A stretch of 6,794 bases of DNA from Flavobacterium psychrophilum. GTDB lineage: Bacteria; Bacteroidota; Bacteroidia; Flavobacteriales; Flavobacteriaceae. The number at the start of each line of letters is the position of its first letter. Positions within the stretch are counted from its first letter, which is position 1. Location: NCBI GenBank assembly GCA_022729635.1, contig DZAU01000038.1:15527-22320 (forward strand), written 5' to 3'. The notes under the pieces were generated by a model. That model was not told where the DNA came from, ran no database searches, and saw nothing but the letters and a program-made list of their open reading frames with translations. A program made the translations under genes and the position numbers. This document shows, one piece after another, positions 1 through 6,596 of this stretch.

Positions 1-162
1 CGATTTATTTTCAACCGAACCATTTTTTGCTGGTTTTCTATTAGTGCTGACTGTCGAAATGTTCGGCTTTGATCCTTTCCTTGTGGTTTGAATGACCGAT
101 TTGCTCGTGTTACAACTTACGAAAAAGAAAATCGTTATTAAAAGTGATATTATTCTAATCAT
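1..162 (-). CDS. Partial lipoprotein, N-terminus only (possibly a cell-wall glucosaminidase)
   Basis: An open frame starts at the ATG at 162-160 and runs off the left edge, giving 54 residues. It begins MIRIISLLITIFFFVSCNTS: a positively charged start, a hydrophobic stretch, then Cys17 in a relaxed lipobox (F-V-S-C). This is a typical Bacteroidota type II (lipoprotein) signal peptide, so the mature protein should be lipid-anchored in the envelope. The residues after Cys17 are polar and rich in Ser, Thr, Asn and Lys, as in a flexible linker, and no catalytic domain is in view. The start overlaps the last 8 bases of the upstream PLP-enzyme gene, which suggests translational coupling. From memory of flavobacterial gene order, a glucosaminidase/LysM lipoprotein often follows this enzyme. 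That identity is inference only; the lipoprotein signal is directly visible. Confidence 0.72.
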   Translation of the reverse strand, partial: MIRIISLLITIFFFVSCNTSKSVIQTTRKGSKPNISTVSTNRKPAKNGSVENKS

Positions 163-1060
163 TGAAATCTATAATTGGTAAATGTTTTGCTTTAAGTTTT
201 AAATTCATCCCTGAAATTCCTTGAAGTCCTCCAGTGTGAATAAGTAATATTTTTGAATTCACAGGGAAATAATCTTTATCCATTAAATCCATAACGCCAA
301 AAACCATTTTTCCTGTATAAATAGGATCTAAAGGAATTTTATTTTCCTCATAAAACTGGTTGATAAAAGCGATTAATTCTGGATTCACTTTCCCGTATCC
401 TCCAAAATGATAGTCCAAAATTAATTCCCAGTTCTCATTTCGGGCAAATTTACGAATTTCATCTTTTAAAAAATCCCCTTTCAAAGCAGGAAATCCCATA
501 ACTTTTTGGTGCGGCAAAACGCTGTTTATGAGACCGCTGATGGTTCCTCCTGTCCCAACGGCGCAACAAATATAATCATATTGGGAATCTTCATAAGATA
601 GAATTTCTTCGCATCCTTTGATGGCAAATTCATTGGTTCCACCTTCGGGAACAAGGTAAAAATCACCAAATTCGTGTTTTAAATTCTCGATAAACTCCTT
701 TTCTGTTTTGTGACGGTATTCTTCCCGAGTGACAAATTTGAATTGCATTCCGCATTCCTGAGCAAATTTCAAAGTTGGATTTTCAGGAATTTTTTTTTCT
801 AATTCATCGCCACGAATAATTCCGATGGTTTTGAGACCTTGCTCTTTTCCGGCATAAGCTAGCGCGGCAATATGGTTTGAAAATGCACCACCAAAAGTGA
901 GCAATGTATCTTGATTTTCTGCTTTGGCTTGGACTAAATTATACTTGAGTTTTCGAAACTTATTCCCGGAAATAAATGGATGTATCAAATCTTCCCGTCG
1001 AATAAAAACGGAAATAGTTTTGTTTGATAATTTTATTTTTTGAGTTTGAATTTCTTGCAC
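155..1060 (-). CDS. PLP-dependent enzyme, ACC deaminase/D-cysteine desulfhydrase family
   Basis: A fold-type II PLP enzyme, cytosolic, about 300 residues as is usual for the family. From the GTG at 1060 it is 301 residues; an in-frame TTG at 1081 would add 7. In the longer numbering, the PLP-binding Lys is K41 in the SGNKFRKLK motif. A substrate-side loop GGAFSNH lies at 64-70, a Gly-rich phosphate loop AVGTGGTISG at 174-183, and HTGGLQG near 282-288. Members deaminate or desulfhydrate small amino acids such as D-cysteine or ACC to a keto acid and ammonia. The HTGGLxG ending resembles desulfhydrase-like members more than proven ACC deaminases, so true ACC deaminase activity is doubtful. GTG is preferred because the TTG lies inside a -7-like promoter element. 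Its 3' end overlaps the lipoprotein gene by 8 bases. Confidence 0.9.
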   Translation of the reverse strand: MQEIQTQKIKLSNKTISVFIRREDLIHPFISGNKFRKLKYNLVQAKAENQDTLLTFGGAFSNHIAALAYAGKEQGLKTIGIIRGDELEKKIPENPTLKFAQECGMQFKFVTREEYRHKTEKEFIENLKHEFGDFYLVPEGGTNEFAIKGCEEILSYEDSQYDYICCAVGTGGTISGLINSVLPHQKVMGFPALKGDFLKDEIRKFARNENWELILDYHFGGYGKVNPELIAFINQFYEENKIPLDPIYTGKMVFGVMDLMDKDYFPVNSKILLIHTGGLQGISGMNLKLKAKHLPIIDFND

Positions 1061-1078
1061 AACAAATAGTATTTGGGA

Positions 1079-1109
1079 CAAAGATACGATTCAGAAAACA
1101 GGTAACTAA
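1079..1109 (-). promoter_or_regulatory. Putative Bacteroidota promoter for the PLP-enzyme gene
   Basis: Read on the minus strand, TATCTTTG (1086-1079) matches the Bacteroidota -7 consensus TAnnTTTG. A TTA trimer 20 bases upstream (1109-1107) is a weak stand-in for the -33 TTG. The element fills the gap after the upstream gene's stop codon. It would start transcription roughly 15 bases before the GTG at 1060, leaving the TTG at 1081 outside the message. The -7 match is exact but short, and the -33 is poor. Confidence 0.45.
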
Positions 1110-1435
1110 TGAATATTTTTCAAAAATGCCCAAAAAACCCGTCGTTTTAAATAGTCAAGGTTTTTTTCATTGGCGTATGCCTCTCTTTCGAAACTGATGT
1201 TTCTATACGCTAAATCAAGGTTTTTATATTGAATCCATCGAACAAAAAACTCCAGAATATACCAAATAAAAAATGGAATTATCAAAAATTCTAATTGCTG
1301 TCGCAAGTGAATTCGTTCGTGATTGACAAAAACTGAATTTTCTTTATCAAATTGATGTTTTACAAACACAAACGGAAATAATGCCAGTCCACGATAGCCT
1401 TTTGGAATTAAATATTTGGTTACAATTAGAAACAT
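1106..1435 (-). CDS. Small membrane protein with HExxH metallopeptidase-like motif
   Basis: A 109-residue protein that I recognise only as a Bacteroidota hypothetical family. NHERIHLRQQ at 38-47 contains HExxH (H39, E40, H43), the zinc-binding and catalytic motif of zincin peptidases. A hydrophobic segment at about 48-68 looks like one membrane helix. Next comes SFEREAYANE (81-90), where E83 or E85 could be the third zinc ligand, as in the downstream Glu motifs of M48/M56 peptidases. The C-terminus is basic. It resembles a stripped-down integral-membrane peptidase core, but no substrate is known and proteolytic activity is inference. The ATG at 1435 is 28 bases from the divergent DUF5522 start. 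The stop lies 45 bases before the PLP-enzyme GTG, so some transcription may read through. Confidence 0.75.
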   Translation of the reverse strand: MFLIVTKYLIPKGYRGLALFPFVFVKHQFDKENSVFVNHERIHLRQQLEFLIIPFFIWYILEFFVRWIQYKNLDLAYRNISFEREAYANEKNLDYLKRRVFWAFLKNIH

Positions 1436-1450
1436 TCGCCTTAAAGTGTA

Positions 1451-1458
1451 TAAATTTG
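1451..1458 (+). promoter_or_regulatory. Putative -7 promoter element for the DUF5522-hutU transcript
   Basis: TAAATTTG fits the Bacteroidota -7 consensus TAnnTTTG exactly and lies 5 bases before the DUF5522 ATG at 1464. A TTA at 1426-1428, 22 bases upstream, is the best available -33 candidate and is weak. Transcription from here would give an almost leaderless message. This is also why the start at 1464 is preferred over an in-frame ATG at 1416, which lies upstream of this element and inside the divergent gene. Confidence 0.45.
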
Positions 1459-1463
1459 TCGTT

Positions 1464-1652
1464 ATGAACGAACAAAGTAATGAAAAAAAATTAATCGAAG
1501 GCGAAGATTTTTATTTCACACCCGAAGGTTATAAATGTTTTACTGAAAAATACCATCTCAATAGAGGATATTGCTGCAAAAGCGGTTGCCGTCATTGTCC
1601 TTATGAAAGACCCCTAACCCCCAAAGGGGGGAAAAGAAGAGATTATGAATAA
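1464..1652 (+). CDS. DUF5522-type small Cys-rich protein
   Basis: From the ATG at 1464 this is a 62-residue protein. Its core has EGEDFYFTPEGYKCFTEKYH (12-31), then GYCCKSGCRHCPYE, with Cys37, Cys38, Cys42 and Cys45 (CC-x3-C-x2-C). This is the signature I associate with DUF5522, a short conserved protein of unknown function in Bacteroidota and some eukaryotes. The clustered Cys residues suggest metal or Fe-S binding, but that is inference. Directly after the conserved CPYE the tail changes to RPLTPKGGKRRDYE, encoded by a G/C-rich palindromic repeat (1611-1633), so the native C-terminus appears replaced or extended by an insertion. The gene sits 15 bases before hutU on the same strand and is probably cotranscribed with it. 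Whether it serves histidine catabolism is unknown. Confidence 0.85.
   Translation: MNEQSNEKKLIEGEDFYFTPEGYKCFTEKYHLNRGYCCKSGCRHCPYERPLTPKGGKRRDYE
1611..1633 (-). repeat. G/C-rich palindromic element, copy 1 (inverted relative to copy 2)
   Basis: The plus strand reads CCCCTAACCCCC, AAA, GGGGGG, AA. It contains a C5-AAA-G5 hairpin and matches the reverse complement of copy 2 (1702-1724) over about 22 bases, with one mismatch and one extra G. It is translated in frame as PLTPKGG at the end of the DUF5522 protein. Its base composition contrasts sharply with the A/T-rich surroundings. No transposase or target duplication is visible. Confidence 0.75.
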
Positions 1653-1667
1653 AAAAAGATTATTGAT

Positions 1668-3701
1668 ATGAATAATTCACCAGAAATAACTCCTAACTCA
1701 GTTCCCCCTTCGGGGGTTAGGGGGCTTAAAGAACAAATTCAAGAAGGAATTCCAAAAATATTACCGCTTCCAAAGCCGTTTGAAGCCAACATCAATCATG
1801 CTCCAAAACGAAAAGAAATCCTCACGGCAGAAGAGAAAAAATTAGCGCTTCGCAATGCGCTTCGCTATTTTGAGCCAAAGCATCACGCAGAATTAATCGA
1901 AGAATTCGCCGAAGAATTAAAAAGGTATGGTCGAATTTATATGTATCGCTTTCGCCCTGATTATAAAATGTTTGCCCGACCAATTGCCGATTATCCCGGA
2001 AAATCCGAACAGGCAAAAGCCATTATGCTGATGATTCAAAACAATCTGGATTATGCCGTTGCGCAACATCCTCACGAGCTGATTACCTATGGTGGAAATG
2101 GAGCTGTTTTCCAGAATTGGGCGCAATATTTATTGACGATGCAATACTTATCTGAAATGACCGATGAGCAAACTCTCACAATATATTCAGGTCACCCAAT
2201 GGGATTATTCCCTTCACACAAAGAAGCACCAAGAGTTGTGGTGACAAACGGAATGGTTATTCCAAATTATTCCAAACCAGACGATTGGGAAAAAATGAAT
2301 GCTCTTGGTGTTTCACAATACGGACAAATGACAGCAGGAAGTTATATGTACATTGGTCCACAAGGCATTGTTCACGGAACCACAATTACAGTTTTGAACG
2401 GTTTCAGGAAAATAAAAACCAATCCAAAAGGCGGATTATTTGTCACTTCAGGATTAGGTGGAATGAGTGGCGCACAGCCAAAAGCCGGAAATATTGCAGG
2501 TTGCATCACCGTTTGTGCCGAAGTCAATCCAAAAATCACCCATATTCGTCACAGTCAAGGCTGGATAAACGAAGTCATCGAAGATATTGATAAATTGGTA
2601 ACGAGAGTTGCTTTGGCGAAAGCCAATAAAGAAATTGTTTCCATCGCTTATTTGGGAAATGTAGTCGATGTTTGGGAACGATTTTATGAAGAAAATATCT
2701 ATATCGATTTGGGTTCAGACCAAACTTCGCTACACAATCCTTGGGCTGGAGGCTATTATCCGGTGGGAATTTCTTTTGATGATGCCAATGAAATGATGGC
2801 CAACAATCCAGATTTATTCAAGGAAAAAGTACAAGAAACGCTTCGTCGTCATACCAATGCCATTAACAAACACACCGCAAAAGGAACTTATTTTTTCGAT
2901 TACGGAAATGCTTTTCTCCTAGAATCTTCCCGTGCCGGTGCTGATGTTATGTCCGAAAATGGAATTGATTTCAGATACCCAAGTTATGTGCAGGATATTA
3001 TGGGACCAATGTGTTTTGATTACGGTTTTGGTCCTTTCAGATGGGTTTGTGCCTCCGGAAAACTCGAAGATTTACAAAAAACCGATGCCATAGCGTGTGA
3101 AGTTTTGGAAGAAATGATTACAACTTCTCCTGCCGAAATTCAGCAACAAATGCAAGACAATATTCATTGGATAAAAGGCGCACAGGAAAACAAATTAGTT
3201 GTTGGTTCGCAAGCCAGAATTCTGTATGCTGATGCCGAAGGAAGAATGAAAATTGCCGAAGCATTTAATCAGGCTATTGCCAAGGGCGAGATTGGAACCG
3301 TGGTTTTAGGTCGTGATCACCACGATGTTTCGGGAACAGATTCTCCTTATAGAGAAACCTCAAATATTTATGACGGTTCACGTTTTACTGCCGATATGGC
3401 AATACAAAATGTAATAGGAGACAGTTTTCGTGGTGCAACCTGGGTTTCTATCCACAATGGTGGTGGCGTGGGTTGGGGCGAAGTCATAAATGGTGGATTT
3501 GGTATGGTTCTCGACGGAACAAAAGAAGCTTCAAAGCGCTTAAAATCAATGCTTTTTTGGGATGTTAACAATGGGATTTCCAGAAGAAGTTGGGCGCGAA
3601 ATGAAGGCGCAATTTTTGCCATAAAAAGGGCAATGGAAGTTCAACCTCTGTTGAAAGTTACCATTCCAAATTTGGTAAACGATGATTTGTTTGAAAGTTA
3701 A
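1668..3701 (+). CDS. hutU: Urocanate hydratase (urocanase), Bacteroidota long form
   Basis: A 677-residue cytosolic enzyme that hydrates urocanate to imidazolonepropionate, the second step of histidine degradation, using tightly bound NAD+. Family motifs appear in order: YGGNGAVFQNWAQ (141-153), YGQMTAGSYMYIGPQGIVHG (218-237), Gly-rich GLGGMSGAQPKAG (262-274), DQTSLHNPWAGGYYPVG (351-367), FDYGNAF (410-416), and GPMCFDYGFGPFRW (446-459). In that last motif Cys449 aligns by eye with the active-site Cys of pseudomonad urocanase (Cys410). GRDHHDVSGTDSPYRET (548-564) and HNGGGVGWGE (596-605) follow. It is about 120 residues longer than the usual 550-560 residue enzymes, which I recall as normal for Bacteroidota. 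Residues 2-19 look non-native: the family-like sequence begins near LKEQIQEGIP (20-29), and the preceding PPSGVRG is encoded by a palindromic repeat. hutH, hutI and hutG are not in this window. Confidence 0.95.
   Translation: MNNSPEITPNSVPPSGVRGLKEQIQEGIPKILPLPKPFEANINHAPKRKEILTAEEKKLALRNALRYFEPKHHAELIEEFAEELKRYGRIYMYRFRPDYKMFARPIADYPGKSEQAKAIMLMIQNNLDYAVAQHPHELITYGGNGAVFQNWAQYLLTMQYLSEMTDEQTLTIYSGHPMGLFPSHKEAPRVVVTNGMVIPNYSKPDDWEKMNALGVSQYGQMTAGSYMYIGPQGIVHGTTITVLNGFRKIKTNPKGGLFVTSGLGGMSGAQPKAGNIAGCITVCAEVNPKITHIRHSQGWINEVIEDIDKLVTRVALAKANKEIVSIAYLGNVVDVWERFYEENIYIDLGSDQTSLHNPWAGGYYPVGISFDDANEMMANNPDLFKEKVQETLRRHTNAINKHTAKGTYFFDYGNAFLLESSRAGADVMSENGIDFRYPSYVQDIMGPMCFDYGFGPFRWVCASGKLEDLQKTDAIACEVLEEMITTSPAEIQQQMQDNIHWIKGAQENKLVVGSQARILYADAEGRMKIAEAFNQAIAKGEIGTVVLGRDHHDVSGTDSPYRETSNIYDGSRFTADMAIQNVIGDSFRGATWVSIHNGGGVGWGEVINGGFGMVLDGTKEASKRLKSMLFWDVNNGISRRSWARNEGAIFAIKRAMEVQPLLKVTIPNLVNDDLFES
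1702..1724 (+). repeat. G/C-rich palindromic element, copy 2
   Basis: TTCCCCCTTCGGGGG followed by TTAGGGGG. The C5-TTC-G5 part forms a tight hairpin. CCTAAC just upstream (1692-1697) can pair with GTTAGG (1716-1721), lengthening the fold to roughly 1690-1723. It is read in frame as VPPSGVRGL near the N-terminus of urocanate hydratase. It is the inverted partner of copy 1, with about 70 bases between the two. Confidence 0.75.
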
Positions 3702-3760
3702 AACCAGAGTTATCCTTTTATTGTTTGGTTAAAATCGGCTTCTTTTAGAATTCAGAGAAT

Positions 3761-4003
3761 TTGAACAGTAGAAAAATTGCGACAACTGCAACAATTGTGA
3801 TAAGGATTCTGTTTTGCCTCTTATTTTTTTATACTTTTATTTTTGAAGATTCTAAATTATTTCATAATCGAAGCTTTTCATTTAACTATTATAAATTCTA
3901 CTGGCCTATTTTTTTTCTGCCTTCAAAAGTATTATTAGAATCCGTTGGTTTTTCTTCTCCAAACCCATATTTTCCTATATCAACTTATTGTTTTTGGCCT
4001 TAG
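3761..4003 (+). CDS. Doubtful small membrane-protein frame in the hutU-regulator gap
   Basis: The 3702-3974 gap separates two convergent genes. It holds one open frame, 80 codons from a TTG at 3761, with no ATG start. The first 30 residues look like a real membrane anchor: basic MNSRKIATTATIV, then the hydrophobic RILFCLLFFYTFIF. The rest is aromatic-rich and loses protein-like character, and the frame ends inside the 3' end of the convergent response-regulator gene. The first part vaguely resembles the start of DoxX/MauE-type membrane proteins, so a decayed remnant is possible. Chance is equally likely in such T-rich DNA. No convincing terminator was found in the gap either. Confidence 0.15.
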   Translation: MNSRKIATTATIVIRILFCLLFFYTFIFEDSKLFHNRSFSFNYYKFYWPIFFLPSKVLLESVGFSSPNPYFPISTYCFWP

Positions 4004-4622
4004 AGATGGCTTCCATTTTGTTATGCACTTGCAGTTTTGCATAAATATTTTCAACGTGTTTGCGAATAGTTCCTGCCGAGAGAAACAAATTTTCGGCGAT
4101 GGCTTCATACTTCAATCCTTTTGACAGCTGTTCTAAAACCTCAATTTCTCTAGGGGTTAAATTTACTTTATCACAAGGTTTGCAATCTTCAAAAACGATT
4201 GGCTCCCGTAATAATTTTAAAGTTTTCATCGCAATGGATGGTGTCATTGCTGCACCACCATTCATTGTTTCAATTATGCCTTCTTTTAATTCCTTTGGAT
4301 TGACTTCTTTGAGCAAATAGCCATCAGCTCCTGCTTTTATGGCGTTAAATATATTTTCATCGTTATCAAAAACGGTAAGCATTATAATTTTAATTTGTGG
4401 GTATTTTTGTTTTACCAAATTTGCTGCTTCAATTCCGTTCATTTTTGGCATTTCAATATCCATTAAAATCAAATCGATATTGCGATTTTTTTCTAGTTTT
4501 CCTATTAATTCTACGCCGTTTATAGCTGTAAATTTTATAGAAAAATCTTCAAAAAAAGAGAGTTTTTCTTGTACTGTTTTTATTAAAAACGAATTGTCAT
4601 CAACGATGGCTATCTTTATCAT
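3975..4622 (-). CDS. NarL/FixJ-family two-component response regulator
   Basis: A 215-residue cytosolic DNA-binding regulator. The receiver domain (about 1-120) has the acidic pair D8-D9, phospho-acceptor D55 in LMDIEMPKMNG, T83 in MLTVFD, and K105 in GYLLKEVNP, so all key phosphorylation residues are present. A short linker (about 121-150) contains two Cys residues. The C-terminal LuxR-type helix-turn-helix follows: LTPREIEVLEQLSKGLKYEA, with the recognition helix around SAGTIRKHVENIYAKL (about 155-198). Its start overlaps the stop of the kinase gene as ATGA (4622-4619), so the pair is almost certainly translationally coupled and acts as cognate partners. Target genes cannot be read from this window, since neither neighbour carries an obvious link. 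Confidence 0.94.
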   Translation of the reverse strand: MIKIAIVDDNSFLIKTVQEKLSFFEDFSIKFTAINGVELIGKLEKNRNIDLILMDIEMPKMNGIEAANLVKQKYPQIKIIMLTVFDNDENIFNAIKAGADGYLLKEVNPKELKEGIIETMNGGAAMTPSIAMKTLKLLREPIVFEDCKPCDKVNLTPREIEVLEQLSKGLKYEAIAENLFLSAGTIRKHVENIYAKLQVHNKMEAISKAKNNKLI

Positions 4623-6553
4623 AATGAATTATTTTTTAATAAAATCTCGATTCGTGTTCCTTCGTTTGAAGAAGAAAGATGGAATTTTCCGTTAATTTCC
4701 TCAATGCGTTTTTGCATATTTTGCAATCCATTTCCTTTTTCGATAGTTTTTAAATCAAACCCCAATCCGTTATCCTGAACAATGATTTTTGTTTGATTCT
4801 CTATAACTTTTGCATTTATTGAAATGACGCTTGCATTGGCATACTTAATCGAATTATTTACCGCTTCCTGAATGGTTCTGTAGATATTCATTCCTTGAAC
4901 CGATGTTAATTTTTGGTTTTTCAAATCGGGGTCAATGGCAAATGAAAAGCTAATTTGATCTTTGGCTTCCTTGGCTTTTTCGATATAATTATTAATCCTG
5001 ATTTCTAAATCTTCAAACGAAATTTCATTACTGTTCATTGCCCAAATCGTGTCCCGAAGTTCTATAATTGTTTCTTTGGCAAAACTGGAAATGTTGGAAA
5101 GTTTACTGTCCAGTTTCTTGTTTGTAATATCAAAAGCATATTTAATATTATCGACCGATGAAATTATGAAAGTAAGTTGTGCGCCAATATTATCGTGTAA
5201 ATCGCGTGAAATTGACAGTCGTTGTTCTTGCAATTTGTTTTGGGTTTCTATTTTTGAAATGGCAGATTTAAGTTCAAACTCCTTTTCTTGTTGAGACGTT
5301 TTTAGTTTTTGTTGACGATAAATCAAAAACCCGATAAGGGCGATAAAAAATGCCAAAAGCGAAATTCCTGTTAATAATAGGTTTTTTTGTTTGGCTTCGG
5401 TTTCTTTTTGCAGTAAAAGTTTTTCTTTCTTTTCGGTTTGGTATTTTGTTTCGAGTTCAGCAGTTTGTTTTATAACATTTGTATTGATTAAATCATTTTG
5501 AACTCTGGTAGCTTTAGTCAAATAAAAAGCGGTGCTATCTGGCATTTTTAAATGACTATATACAGTTCCCAATTCTTGATAGGTTTCTAATAAAGTCTCT
5601 TTTTCGTTGGGATTTCCTTCATAAGTTTTTGCTAATTCTAACAAATCCTTTTTTGCTTCGCCGAATTTGGATTGATCAATTTTTTGTCTAATAAGCATTA
5701 AATTTACGATGGATTCTTTGTTGTTCAAATTCAAACTATCTCGCAATAATTTCGACTTTTCTACGAATGCTTTTGCTTCTTCCGATTTTTGTTGGTTTTT
5801 TTTAATTGCTCCTATATTCACTAAAGCTGTGGACTCGGTTAGTTTATTGCCGATTTTTTTTGACAGATGTAAACTTTTATTGTATGAATTTAAAGAGTTT
5901 ACAGTATCTTTTAGTTTCAAATAAGCATTTCCTAAAGTAATATAGGATGTGCTTAATCCAATTTCATCATTTATTTTTTTCTGGATTACAATTGCATCCT
6001 TTATATATTTTAGTGCTTTGTTATAATTATTTGTTTCTATCAATAAAAAACCAATATTTGCTTTTGTTTGCGCTGTTGCCGAAACATTTCCTTGTTTTTC
6101 GAAAAAATCCAGCGACTCAAAATACGTTTTTAAGGCTAATTGTTTATTTCCTTCTTTATTGTAAATATTTGCCAGATTAGCGTTTATTTTATTCATCCCT
6201 GCAAAATCCTTTCTTGCCTTCCTGATTTTATAGGCAGATAAATAATTTTGCTTTGAATTTTGATAATCGCCTTTTCTAAAATAGGCTGCACCAACATCGC
6301 TGTACACTTGAGCTATTAGAGTAGAATCACCCAACTTTTTTGATTCTTGAATTGCTTTTTGTCCATAATGCAAAGCTGAATCAATCGAAACATTGGAATA
6401 ATACCAAGTCAAATCCGAGTAAATTGTTGCAGTTTTTTTGGCATCGGGATTAGCTTTGAGCTCTTTTTTGAGGGTTGCAATAATATCTTGTGCATTTTGC
6501 GCATTGGCAAAACTGGAAACTAGCAGCAGAAATAGGAAGAAATGTTTTTTCAT
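4619..6553 (-). CDS. TPR-containing membrane sensor histidine kinase (HisKA_3 type)
   Basis: A 644-residue inner-membrane kinase that should phosphorylate the downstream regulator. A signal peptide (MKKHFFLFLLLVSSFANAQ, 1-19) is followed by about seven tetratricopeptide repeats (roughly 40-355), for example AAYFRKGDYQNSKQNYLSAY and GNAYLKLKDTVNSLNSYNKS, which should lie in the periplasm as a sensing or protein-binding region. A charged coiled coil precedes one membrane helix (about 391-412, ending IGFLIYRQQK), and a second coiled stretch follows. The HisKA_3 dimerisation and phosphotransfer motif is SRDLHDNIGAQL, with phospho-acceptor His453. The ATPase domain has an N box (EAVNNSIKYA, about 563-572), a G1 box DNGLGFD (594-600) and KGNGLQNMQKR (606-616). 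The ATG at 6553 is chosen because it begins the signal peptide; an upstream in-frame ATG at 6631 would bury it and overlap the preceding gene. The ligand is unknown. Confidence 0.93.
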   Translation of the reverse strand: MKKHFFLFLLLVSSFANAQNAQDIIATLKKELKANPDAKKTATIYSDLTWYYSNVSIDSALHYGQKAIQESKKLGDSTLIAQVYSDVGAAYFRKGDYQNSKQNYLSAYKIRKARKDFAGMNKINANLANIYNKEGNKQLALKTYFESLDFFEKQGNVSATAQTKANIGFLLIETNNYNKALKYIKDAIVIQKKINDEIGLSTSYITLGNAYLKLKDTVNSLNSYNKSLHLSKKIGNKLTESTALVNIGAIKKNQQKSEEAKAFVEKSKLLRDSLNLNNKESIVNLMLIRQKIDQSKFGEAKKDLLELAKTYEGNPNEKETLLETYQELGTVYSHLKMPDSTAFYLTKATRVQNDLINTNVIKQTAELETKYQTEKKEKLLLQKETEAKQKNLLLTGISLLAFFIALIGFLIYRQQKLKTSQQEKEFELKSAISKIETQNKLQEQRLSISRDLHDNIGAQLTFIISSVDNIKYAFDITNKKLDSKLSNISSFAKETIIELRDTIWAMNSNEISFEDLEIRINNYIEKAKEAKDQISFSFAIDPDLKNQKLTSVQGMNIYRTIQEAVNNSIKYANASVISINAKVIENQTKIIVQDNGLGFDLKTIEKGNGLQNMQKRIEEINGKFHLSSSNEGTRIEILLKNNSL

Positions 6554-6596
6554 AAAAGATTTTTTCACAGCATAAATATAATAAAATATCTCATAT

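Noticed and set aside
1416..1463. Longer DUF5522 protein starting at the ATG at 1416
   Set aside because: The start lies inside the divergent gene and upstream of the -7-like element; the added 16 residues do not look like the family N-terminus.
1609..1728. CRISPR array or insertion-sequence ends
   Set aside because: Only two copies in inverted orientation with no regular spacers, and no transposase or cas gene in the window.
1822..2590. Open frames on both strands inside hutU (1822-2016, 1917-2126, 2285-2590)
   Set aside because: They lie wholly within the well-supported hutU coding sequence and resemble no protein family; they are shadow frames.
3703..3731. AACCA/TGGTT pairing after hutU as a terminator
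   Set aside because: A 5-base stem with a large loop and no T-run is too weak to call.
3947..3965. Hairpin GGTTT/AAACC downstream of the response-regulator stop as a terminator
   Set aside because: Only 5 pairs with no following T-run on the minus strand, so not a credible intrinsic terminator.
4060..4695. Plus-strand frames opposite the regulator and kinase genes
   Set aside because: They are antisense shadows of genes with complete catalytic motifs and have no independent support.
6573..6580. TATATTTA as a promoter for the kinase gene (minus strand)
   Set aside because: The last base departs from the TAnnTTTG consensus, no TTG lies at the right distance, and such strings are common in this A/T-rich gap.
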